A DNA stretch of 8,213 bases from T1Sed10-7 sp040904745 (GTDB lineage Bacteria; Actinomycetota; Nitriliruptoria; Nitriliruptorales; Nitriliruptoraceae): positions 1 through 8,213 of the forward strand of contig JBBDSW010000069.1 of NCBI GenBank assembly GCA_040904745.1, given 5' to 3'. The notes under the pieces are model-generated. The model saw nothing but the letters and a program-made list of their open reading frames with translations. It had not been told where the DNA came from and searched no databases. Each line of letters starts with the position of its first letter. Within the stretch, counting starts at the first letter, position 1. Shown here piece by piece: positions 1 to 5,765 of the stretch. A program made the translations under genes and the position numbers.

Positions 1-3
1 GGG

Positions 4-87
4 AGCTCGGTCGTTCTCGGGGCCGTGAGGGCCCGTCGAACCCGCTGGGCGGGAAGCTCGGTCGTCCTCGGGGCCGTGAGGGCCCGT
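4..87. repeat. Direct repeat, 33 bp copies with 51-bp period
   Basis: Bases 4-36 and 55-87 are identical except for one T/C difference (position 18 versus 69), separated by an 18-bp spacer. The period of exactly 51 bp keeps the reading frame. In frame 1 the single difference is a silent GTT/GTC valine change, which is compatible with a repeat protein but is too little to show coding. Each copy contains GGGCC and GGCCC arms around a GTGAG loop, so each can form a short hairpin. The window edge cuts the array, so its full length is unknown. Confidence 0.8.
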
Positions 88-207
88 GCCGACACCGCCT
101 CCGCGCACCGGCGGGTTGCGCGTTGTACGCACGGTCAGGCGGGTCCGCGTGACCTCGCGGTCGCGTGATGCGCTCATCGGGCGGTGGGTACGTGAAGCGT
201 GCCCCAT

Positions 208-244
208 CGAGGTCCCGGTGCGTCCCCCGTGCGCCGGGACCTCG
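208..244 (+). terminator. Strong GC-rich hairpin with short T-rich tail
   Basis: Arms 208-218 (CGAGGTCCCGG) and 234-244 (CCGGGACCTCG) are perfectly complementary over 11 bp. The stem extends inward by about four more pairs, two of them G-T, leaving a small C-rich loop. On the plus strand the stem is followed by TGTTTG, the nearest thing to a U-tract in this GC-rich stretch; the minus-strand exit has none. This fits an intrinsic terminator for a plus-strand gene lying left of the window. It may also stop minus-strand transcripts coming from the PlsC-type gene. Confidence 0.5.
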
Positions 245-290
245 TGTTTGCTGGGAGAACCAGCCGCGCGATCGCGGTGACCGCCACGGC

Positions 291-341
291 CACGACGTGC
301 GAGGGCCCACGACGTGCGAGGGCCCACGACGTGCGAGGGCC
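291..341. repeat. Three perfect tandem copies of a 17-bp unit
   Basis: The unit CACGACGTGCGAGGGCC occurs at 291-307, 308-324 and 325-341 with no mismatches, followed by CACG of a fourth partial copy (342-345). Each junction places GGGCCCAC and GTG-CGA-GGGCCC three bases apart, so neighbouring copies can pair into a bulged hairpin. The array lies about 44 bp beyond the stop of the PlsC-type gene. A 17-bp unit would shift frame at every copy, so it is unlikely to be coding. Confidence 0.9.
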
Positions 342-384
342 CACGCCGCCCCGATGACCGTCGCCGTCGCCGTGGGTGGGCCGC

Positions 385-1152
385 TCAGAGCGGTCCGCCG
401 CCGAGCCTGCGGGCCCGTCGCGCCTCGTCCTGGCTACGGATCACCGCATCCGCGTCCTCGGGTGTCGGCGCCGAGCCGTCGAGGTGGGCCGGCAGCCACC
501 AGTCGTCAGGCGGAGGGCCGGGACGCTGCGGGTAGCTGGCCTGGGCCCGTTCGAGCTCGGTTCGGATCCGCTCCATGACCTCCTTCGTTCGCAGCATGGA
601 GGTCCGCGCACGGGGGCGGAACGGCTCGCCGTAGCGAACGAGGACGGTGGCCCCTCGGGTCGGGCGTACTGGACGGCCCTTGGTCACGACCCGTTGTGAG
701 CCCCACAGGGCGACGGGCACGATCGGGGCATCGGCGCTGTCGGCCAGCCGCACGACCCCGCTCTTGGCGCGCCGCGGCACGAAGCTCGGGCTGATCGTCC
801 CCTCCGGGTGGATCCCGATCGCTTCGCCGCGCTGGAGGACCTCCTGGGCGGCCGCGGCGGCCGTCATCGGATCGCCATGCACATCGACGGGGATCTGTCC
901 GAGTCGGCGCAGGAGGAACCCGGCGACCGGGTTGGTGAAGAAGTCGTCGCGTGCCAGGAAGCGCACCTCCCGTCGCGGGGCGGGGGGCGCGAGCATCACG
1001 AAGGCGAAGTCGAGGTAGCCGATGTGGTTGCTGGCGAGCACGACCGGGCCTTCGGCCGGGATGTGTTCGTGCCCGGTGACCCGCAGATCGACGCCGAGTG
1101 CCTTGAACCCTGCGAGGAACAGGGAGGAGCCCACCCGATACAGCGTCGACAC
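385..1152 (-). CDS. 1-acyl-sn-glycerol-3-phosphate acyltransferase family protein (PlsC-like)
   Basis: This is a lysophospholipid acyltransferase-family protein, expected to transfer an acyl group to a lysophospholipid or glycerophosphate at the inner membrane face. With the start used here (255 aa) the family blocks fall in order: NHIGYLD, giving the HX4D catalytic pair His43 and Asp48; the GQIPVDV stretch near 85-91; EGT at 117-119; and PIVPVAL near 143-149. The tail after about residue 210 is polar with DDWWLP. I chose GTG at 1152 because GGAGGT sits four bases before it. An upstream in-frame GTG at 1164 (259 aa) is possible but has no good ribosome site. It is the second gene behind the alpha/beta hydrolase, whose stop is 15 bp away and in the same frame. 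The fold is certain; the acyl acceptor is not, since members act on several lipids. Confidence 0.9.
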   Translation of the reverse strand: MSTLYRVGSSLFLAGFKALGVDLRVTGHEHIPAEGPVVLASNHIGYLDFAFVMLAPPAPRREVRFLARDDFFTNPVAGFLLRRLGQIPVDVHGDPMTAAAAAQEVLQRGEAIGIHPEGTISPSFVPRRAKSGVVRLADSADAPIVPVALWGSQRVVTKGRPVRPTRGATVLVRYGEPFRPRARTSMLRTKEVMERIRTELERAQASYPQRPGPPPDDWWLPAHLDGSAPTPEDADAVIRSQDEARRARRLGGGPL

Positions 1153-1156
1153 GTCG

Positions 1157-1162
1157 ACCTCC
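1157..1162 (-). promoter_or_regulatory. Ribosome binding site for the PlsC-like gene
   Basis: The minus strand reads GGAGGT at 1162-1157, a full match to the 3' end of 16S rRNA, then CGAC and GTG at 1152. The site decides the start: it overlaps the alternative GTG at 1164 and so favours 1152. It lies just after the hydrolase stop (1168-1170), so the second gene can be initiated independently on the shared transcript. Confidence 0.6.
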
Positions 1163-1167
1163 ACCCA

Positions 1168-2055
1168 TCACCCGTCGCCCGGCGACTCCCGGGTCGCGAT
1201 GAGGCTAACGGGAGGCGAGGGCTCCGCGGGAGCACTCGACAGGGCAGCGGCGAGGTAGGCGGCGAACTCCGGGACCAGCGGGAGGAACGGCTCCACGGAG
1301 CGGTGGCCGGCACCGGGGACCAGTCGCAGCGTCGCCCGTCCTCCGGCGGCATCGACGAGACGAGCCGCGTCTCGGACGGGCACGGTCGTGTCCGCCAGCC
1401 CATGGACCACCAGCACCTTCCCCGTCACCTGGCCGATCGTGCTGACCGGGGCGAAGGAGTCGAAGGGATGCCCGATGGTGTGCTCGATCGTGGTCAGGAC
1501 CCGGTCGGCGAACCGTCGCGGGGCAGGAGCCAACCCCTTCGAGCGCCTGATCAGCTCCGCGGGGTGCGCCATCGCGGCGATCGCCACCACGGCAGCGATG
1601 CGGGGGTCGCGCGCCGCCGCGAGCAGGCTCGCGCCCGCACCCACCGAGTGACCGACGATCCCCACACGACCGGCATCGACACGTGGGTCGGCGTGCAGCC
1701 AGGCGACGCCCGCAGCCGTGTCCTCCGCGAACCGCGGCATCGACATGAAGTCGACCGGGTCGCTGCCGCCGTGACCGCGTGCGTCGATGAACAGCGCGGA
1801 GAGCCCGGCGGCCAGCAGGGCCGGGGCAGCCGGGAGCAGATCGGCCGCGGCACTTCCCCAACCATGCACGACCACCACCGCGGGTCCGGGTGCCGACGAT
1901 GTGGCACCGTCAGCAGGGAGGAACCACGCGTGGAGGCGCCCGCCGTCCGGCGCGCGCAAGGTGACCTCCTCGGCCATGAGTCCGAGATCGGCCGGGGTCG
2001 GTTTCGACGGGGCCGACGGGATGCGGTAGACCCGCAGGAGCAACCAGCGCAGCAT
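1168..2055 (-). CDS. Alpha/beta hydrolase family protein
   Basis: This 295-aa serine hydrolase has an alpha/beta fold. The oxyanion-hole motif HGWG is at 64-67, the nucleophile elbow GHSVG puts Ser137 in the active site, Asp222 lies in HGLADTTVPV and His251 in GAGHRS. The order and spacing are those of peptidase S9/dienelactone hydrolase-like esterases. The IDARGHGGSD stretch near 90-99 is typical. The N-terminus MLRWLLLRVYRIP is hydrophobic and basic and could associate with the membrane, but it is not a clear cleavable signal. ATG at 2055 was chosen because earlier in-frame codons run antisense through the divergent aldolase gene and because a -10 hexamer ends seven bases before this ATG. 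The substrate cannot be read from the sequence. It precedes the PlsC-like gene on the same strand, so a lipid or ester role is possible but inferred. Confidence 0.9.
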   Translation of the reverse strand: MLRWLLLRVYRIPSAPSKPTPADLGLMAEEVTLRAPDGGRLHAWFLPADGATSSAPGPAVVVVHGWGSAAADLLPAAPALLAAGLSALFIDARGHGGSDPVDFMSMPRFAEDTAAGVAWLHADPRVDAGRVGIVGHSVGAGASLLAAARDPRIAAVVAIAAMAHPAELIRRSKGLAPAPRRFADRVLTTIEHTIGHPFDSFAPVSTIGQVTGKVLVVHGLADTTVPVRDAARLVDAAGGRATLRLVPGAGHRSVEPFLPLVPEFAAYLAAALSSAPAEPSPPVSLIATRESPGDG

Positions 2056-2062
2056 GTCGCCG

Positions 2063-2068
2063 ACGCTA
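2063..2068 (-). promoter_or_regulatory. Putative -10 element of a leaderless hydrolase promoter
   Basis: The minus strand reads TAGCGT at 2068-2063, followed by seven bases and then the ATG at 2055. This spacing puts the expected transcription start at or within a base or two of the ATG, the layout of leaderless mRNAs that are common in Actinomycetota. There is no Shine-Dalgarno-like sequence before the ATG. No convincing -35 box is visible 17 bp upstream. Confidence 0.5.
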
Positions 2069-2115
2069 CAGGGACCGCGGGGGTACACGTGACCACAGGA
2101 GCGGGTGAGGACGTC

Positions 2116-3063
2116 GTGTCGCTGCGACCGTCGGTCGCCCTGCCGGCACTGGTCACGCCCCTGCTCGATCCCGTGACCCTCGATGCCGATGCGGTGGGGG
2201 CGCTGGTGTGCCGGGCCGTCGCAGACGGCGCGGGTGGGGTCCTGGTGACCGGGACCACGGGCGAGGGGAGCCTGCTGTCCCCGGACACCCGCTCCACGGT
2301 GACGGGGCTGGCTCGAACCGCTCTCGACGCCGAGCTCGCCGCCGGAGCGGCCGTCGAGGGGGCAGCCAGCTCGACCGCGGGTGGGAGCGGCCGGCCGTTC
2401 CTCGTGGCCGGCGCCTCCGGGCCCAGCCCGGCGGAGATCCGGGCTGATGTCGCACGCCTGGCTGCCGCGGGTGCGGACCTCGTGCTCGTCCTGGCTCCGT
2501 CGCTGCATCCGTTGTCTGCGGACGAGCTCGCCGACTTCCACCTCGACGTCGCGGATGCCGCGGAGGTGGCCACCCTCGTCTACCACATCCCGCAGCTGAC
2601 GGGCTCGTCGCTCACTCCCGACACGGTGCGCCGCATGGCCGGCCACGAGCGCATCGTCGGGATGAAGGACTCATCCCCCGACGCGGAGCGGCGGGCGGCG
2701 TTCGTGGCGACGACCAGCGATCGCGCCGACTTCGCGGTGTTCACCGGGCACGCACCGACGCTGGCCGCGGCGTTGCGCGCCGGGGTCGCCGGATCGATCA
2801 CGGCCGTCGGGAACCTCCGGCTGCGTCACGTCGTGGCGATGCACGAGGCGGTCGCCGGTGGGGATGATGCCCGTACCGACGAGCTCCAGGGGCGGCTCTC
2901 CCGCCTGAGCGCCGACATCGCCGAGGTGGGTGCCTCGACCCCGGCCGTGTTGAAGGCGGCGCTCCAGCTCGATGGCGTCCTCGACGAGCGCTGGTGCGCG
3001 CCACCGCTGTCTTCCGTGCCCCCGAACCGGCTCGATCACGTCAGGACCGCGCTGTTCCGGTGA
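2116..3063 (+). CDS. DapA/NanA-family class I aldolase or lyase, not a typical DHDPS
   Basis: This 315-aa TIM-barrel protein belongs to the dihydrodipicolinate synthase/N-acetylneuraminate lyase family, which cleaves or forms bonds next to pyruvate through a lysine Schiff base. GTTGEG at 46-51 binds the pyruvate carboxylate, Tyr156 lies in VYHIPQLTG and Lys184 in VGMKDSS is the Schiff-base lysine. Where E. coli DapA has Arg138 (YNVPSRTG), this protein has Leu161 (YHIPQLTG), as in sialic acid lyases (YNIPALSG). A low-complexity stretch rich in Gly, Ala and Ser (about 81-94) lengthens the segment before the third strand. The start is GTG 2116, with GGTGAGG five bases upstream; GTG 2089 would add nine residues. 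It is divergent from the hydrolase, convergent with metX and 10 bp from its stop. A 2-keto-3-deoxy sugar acid aldolase or related lyase is the likeliest role, but the substrate is open. Confidence 0.88.
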   Translation: MSLRPSVALPALVTPLLDPVTLDADAVGALVCRAVADGAGGVLVTGTTGEGSLLSPDTRSTVTGLARTALDAELAAGAAVEGAASSTAGGSGRPFLVAGASGPSPAEIRADVARLAAAGADLVLVLAPSLHPLSADELADFHLDVADAAEVATLVYHIPQLTGSSLTPDTVRRMAGHERIVGMKDSSPDAERRAAFVATTSDRADFAVFTGHAPTLAAALRAGVAGSITAVGNLRLRHVVAMHEAVAGGDDARTDELQGRLSRLSADIAEVGASTPAVLKAALQLDGVLDERWCAPPLSSVPPNRLDHVRTALFR

Positions 3064-3073
3064 CCGGCTGCCG

Positions 3074-4240
3074 CTACGCCCCGGTGGCGCGTTCCAGGGC
3101 GACCCGGGCCAGGAGTTCCCGGACCAGTTGCTGCACCTGGCGGATCTCGATCAGGAACCCGTCGTGGCCGTACGGGGAGCGGATCACGTGCGCCCGTTCG
3201 CCCCGGACGCGCAGTTGGTGCGCCATCGCGTGCTGCTGGTCGAGCGGGTAGAGGCGGTCGCTGTCCACGCCCGCGACCAGGACCTCGGCGGTCACCCGCT
3301 GTAGGGCGGCCGACACGCCACCGCGGTCCCGGCCGACGTCGTGGTGGTTCATCGCCTCGGTGAGGACGACGTAGCTGGCGGCGTCGAAGCGTTTCGTCAG
3401 CTTGGTGCCGTGGTGGTCGAGGTAGGACTCGACGGCGTAGCGCCCGCCCGCGCGGGGGTCCTCCCCGTCCTGCGCCGCGCGGCCGAACCGGAGCCCGAGC
3501 TCCTCACCGCTGCGGTAGCTCCAGTGGGCGAGCCGCCGCGCCAGGGCCAGCCCGGCATGTGGACCGGGGGTGCCGGGCCCGCCGAGGAGGTAGTCGCCAC
3601 CCCGGAAGTGCGGGTCGTCGCGGATGGCTCGCAGCTGGATCGACTGGAGTGCGATCTGGTCGGCGGTCGCGGTCGCCGACACCGCCAGCGGGGCGATGCC
3701 GCGGACCCGGTCGGGGTGGCTGATCCCCCACTCGAGGACGCGCATCGCACCCATCGAGCCGCCCAGTACGGCCGCCCAGGTCGGGACGCCGAGGTGGTCG
3801 GTGAGCGCGAGCTCGGCGGTGACCTGGTCGCGGATCGTGAGGCTCGGGAAGCGGGACGCCCATGCACGCCCGTCCGGCGCGAGCGACGCCGGTCCGGTCG
3901 TGCCCTGGCAGCCGCCGAGCACGTTGGGGGCGACGATGAACCAGTGCTCGGGGTCCAGGGGGCAACCGGGGCCGATGAGCCCGTCCCACCAGCCGGGGGT
4001 CGGGTGGCCAGGCTCGGCCGGACCGACGACGTGGCTGTCGCCGGTCAGGGCGTGGAGGACGAGGACGGCGTTGTCGCCGTCCGCGGAGAGCTCCCCCCAG
4101 GTCTCGTAGGCGATCCGGACGTCCGGTATCCGTTCGCCGGACTCGAGCGCCACCTCGCCGACATCCGCGAACCGACGGCGCCCGATCGGGTCGCCGTCGA
4201 TCCAGGCACCCGTGGGTGCCCTGCGGTCCATCGCGCTCAC
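3074..4240 (-). CDS. metX: Homoserine O-acetyltransferase MetX
   Basis: MetX transfers an acetyl group from acetyl-CoA to the hydroxyl of L-homoserine, the activating step of methionine synthesis in the cytoplasm. The 388-aa protein has the family's alpha/beta-hydrolase layout: HALTGDSHVVGP near 63-74, NVLGGCQGTTGP near 106-117, the nucleophile Ser162 in GGSMGAM, the acid in GVDSDRLYP (326 or 328) and His359 in YGHDGF. The length is normal. The GTG at 4240 overlaps the metY stop as GTGA, so the two are probably translationally coupled. An ATG three codons in (4231), preceded by GGGTGA, is a possible alternative start. The family also contains homoserine succinyltransferases; the overall actinobacterial MetX pattern favours acetyl, but I did not resolve the specificity residue. 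Its 3' end meets the aldolase gene tail-to-tail with no visible terminator in the 10-bp gap. Confidence 0.96.
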   Translation of the reverse strand: MSAMDRRAPTGAWIDGDPIGRRRFADVGEVALESGERIPDVRIAYETWGELSADGDNAVLVLHALTGDSHVVGPAEPGHPTPGWWDGLIGPGCPLDPEHWFIVAPNVLGGCQGTTGPASLAPDGRAWASRFPSLTIRDQVTAELALTDHLGVPTWAAVLGGSMGAMRVLEWGISHPDRVRGIAPLAVSATATADQIALQSIQLRAIRDDPHFRGGDYLLGGPGTPGPHAGLALARRLAHWSYRSGEELGLRFGRAAQDGEDPRAGGRYAVESYLDHHGTKLTKRFDAASYVVLTEAMNHHDVGRDRGGVSAALQRVTAEVLVAGVDSDRLYPLDQQHAMAHQLRVRGERAHVIRSPYGHDGFLIEIRQVQQLVRELLARVALERATGA

Positions 4241-5544
4241 CCGGCAGCGGCCGCGAAGCCCGTCTCCAGGTCCGCGATGAGGTCCTCGACGCCTTCGAGG
4301 CCGGCGGAGATGCGCACCAGACCCGGCGTCACGCCGGTGGCCTGCTGCTCGTCGGGGCCGAGCTGCGAATGGGTGGTGGAGGCCGGGTGGATGATCAGGC
4401 TCCGCACGTCACCGATGTTGGCCACGTGGCTGAACAGCGACACGCCGTCGACGAAGCGCTTGCCGGCCTCGACCCCGCCGGTCAACTCGAAGGAGACGAT
4501 GGCGCCGGCGCCCTTCGGGGCGTAGCGCTGCGCGTTGGCGTGCCAGGGGCTCGACGGAAGACCCGCGTACCACACCTGCTGGACGTCGTCGTGCTGCTCG
4601 AGCCACTCGGCGAGGCGCTGGGCGTTGGCGACGTGCCGGTCCATGCGCAGACTGAGGGTCTCGATGCCCTGCAGCAGCAGGAACGCGTTCTGCGGGCTCA
4701 GAGCCGGGCCGAGGTCGCGCAGCAGTTGGACCCGGAGCTTGATCGCGTAGGCACCGCCCTCGTTGCCGAGCGCCTCCCAGTAGTTGAGACCGTGGTAGGA
4801 AGGGTCCGGGGTGGTCAGCCCGGGGAACCGCTCGCTGTGGGCTCCGAAGTCGAACCGGCCGCCGTCCACGACCACACCGGCGATGGCGGTCCCGTGGCCA
4901 CCGAGGAACTTGGTCGCCGAGTGCACGACGATGTCCGCTCCGTGTTCGAACGGGCGGATCAGGTAGGGGGTGGCCACCGTGTTGTCGACGATGAGCGGTA
5001 CGCCGTGCTCGTGTGCCACCTCGGCGAGGGCCTGGATGTCGGGGACGTCGATCCTGGGGTTGCCGATCGACTCGGCGTAGAAGGCCTTGGTGTTGGGCTG
5101 GACCGTGGCGCGCCACTGCTCGAGGTCGTCGGGTTCGTCGACGAAGGACACGTCGACGCCGAGCTTCGGCAGCGTGTAGTGGAAGAGGTTGTACGTCCCG
5201 CCGTACAGCGAGGCGGAGGAGATGAGGTGGTCCCCGCTCTCGGCGAGGTTCAGGATCGCCAGGGTCTCGGCGGCCTGGCCGGAGGCCACCGCGACCGCGG
5301 CGACGCCTCCCTCGAGGTCGGCGACCCGCTGCTCGACCACGTCGGTCGTCGGGTTCATGATGCGGGTGTAGATGTTGCCGAACTCGGCCAGCCCGAACAG
5401 GTTGGCGGCGCGCTCGGTGTCGCCGAGGTCGAACGACGTGGTCTGGTAGATCGGTGTGGCCCGGGCTCCCGTCGTCGGATCGGGTGCCGCGCCGGCGTGG
5501 ATCTGGCGCGTGTCGAAGGACCAGGTGGAAGGATCTGCGGGCAC
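4237..5544 (-). CDS. metY: O-acetylhomoserine sulfhydrylase MetY (PLP-dependent)
   Basis: MetY uses pyridoxal phosphate to replace the acetyl group of O-acetyl-L-homoserine with sulfide, giving homocysteine and acetate without passing through cystathionine. The 435-aa length and sequence match the MetY branch of the Cys/Met-metabolism PLP enzymes. Visible residues are YTRIMNPT at 59-66 (phosphate contact from the partner subunit), SGQ at 88-90, Tyr114 in SLYGGTYNLF that stacks on the cofactor, Asp187 in VDNT that contacts the pyridine nitrogen, and Lys212 in SATKFLGGHGT as the Schiff-base lysine. Start GTG 5544 has AGGAG at 5555-5551, six bases away. It is the first gene of the metY-metX operon, and the GTGA overlap with metX fits the two enzymes acting in sequence. 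A methionine gamma-lyase is less likely given the length and the metX partner. Confidence 0.96.
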   Translation of the reverse strand: MPADPSTWSFDTRQIHAGAAPDPTTGARATPIYQTTSFDLGDTERAANLFGLAEFGNIYTRIMNPTTDVVEQRVADLEGGVAAVAVASGQAAETLAILNLAESGDHLISSASLYGGTYNLFHYTLPKLGVDVSFVDEPDDLEQWRATVQPNTKAFYAESIGNPRIDVPDIQALAEVAHEHGVPLIVDNTVATPYLIRPFEHGADIVVHSATKFLGGHGTAIAGVVVDGGRFDFGAHSERFPGLTTPDPSYHGLNYWEALGNEGGAYAIKLRVQLLRDLGPALSPQNAFLLLQGIETLSLRMDRHVANAQRLAEWLEQHDDVQQVWYAGLPSSPWHANAQRYAPKGAGAIVSFELTGGVEAGKRFVDGVSLFSHVANIGDVRSLIIHPASTTHSQLGPDEQQATGVTPGLVRISAGLEGVEDLIADLETGFAAAAG

Positions 5545-5602
5545 GGGCGACTCCTGCGTGCGGTACGTGCGGGTCCCCGAGGATGGGGATGGGCGGCCGG
5601 GG

Positions 5603-5622
5603 ACGCTAGGGGCACCACGCTA
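5603..5622 (-). promoter_or_regulatory. Putative metYX promoter, two -10-like hexamers
   Basis: The minus strand carries TAGCGT twice, at 5622-5617 and 5608-5603. Starts from these would leave leaders of roughly 50-65 bases before the metY GTG, with room for the AGGAG site. No good -35 box is present at 17-18 bp. A small hairpin (TCCCC at 5574-5578 with GGGGA at 5585-5589) lies in the leader. I looked for SAM-I-, SAM-II- and SAM-IV-like cores upstream of metY and saw none. Confidence 0.35.
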
Positions 5623-5716
5623 CGCGACACATCGTGACAGTGAGAAGGGTGCGAACCCGACCGGCCGCGGTCGTCCTGGCGAGAGATGCCCACCGTCGAC
5701 GGGGTCGGTGGTCAGC

Positions 5717-5722
5717 TAGCGT
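5717..5722 (+). promoter_or_regulatory. Putative -10 element for the DUF998 gene
   Basis: TAGCGT at 5717-5722 lies inside CTAGCGTCC (5716-5724), an exact inverted copy of 5601-5609 on the metY side. A start about seven bases downstream would give a leader of about 37 bases, containing GGAGG, before GTG 5766. TCGACG at 5696-5701 loosely resembles a -35 box, but its 15-bp spacer is short. Confidence 0.35.
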
Positions 5723-5765
5723 CCGATCGGCGGACCAGGCGGCCGGGATCCGGGAGGGCGACGAG

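Larger units (their letters stand above)
1..384. other. Gene-free left end rich in repeats and hairpins
   Basis: I see no convincing protein or RNA gene here. Short open frames exist but have arginine- and proline-rich translations with no recognisable motif. The stretch holds a direct repeat of period 51 (4-36 and 55-87), a terminator-like hairpin (208-244) and a 17-bp tandem repeat (291-341). The first ~160 bases stay open in frame 1 across both 51-bp copies, so the tail of a gene entering from the left cannot be excluded. The right edge is the 3' end of the PlsC-type gene, whose stop lies at 385-387. Confidence 0.6.

Noticed and set aside
291..345. Possible CRISPR array.
   Set aside because: The 17-bp units are directly adjacent with no spacers and there are no cas genes.
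808..2115. A plus-strand open frame runs 1.3 kb antisense to the PlsC and hydrolase genes and straight into the aldolase gene.
   Set aside because: Its translation is arginine- and glycine-rich with no motif, while the minus strand holds two complete enzymes with catalytic residues. Long antisense frames are expected at this GC content.
2056..2646. N-terminal extension of the alpha/beta hydrolase frame antisense to the aldolase gene.
   Set aside because: The extension is low-quality antisense sequence. The hydrolase domain begins right after ATG 2055, which also has a matching -10 element.
3064..3073. Shared terminator between the convergent aldolase and metX genes.
   Set aside because: The gap is only 10 bp and I found no stem followed by a T-tract there or just inside either gene.
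3341..5637. Long plus-strand open frames (394 and 473 codons) opposite metX and metY.
   Set aside because: They are shadows of two clear enzymes with full active sites, and their translations resemble no family.
5634..5765. Upstream in-frame extension of the DUF998 protein.
   Set aside because: It is arginine-rich, lies over the likely promoter, and GTG 5766 has its own GGAGG site.
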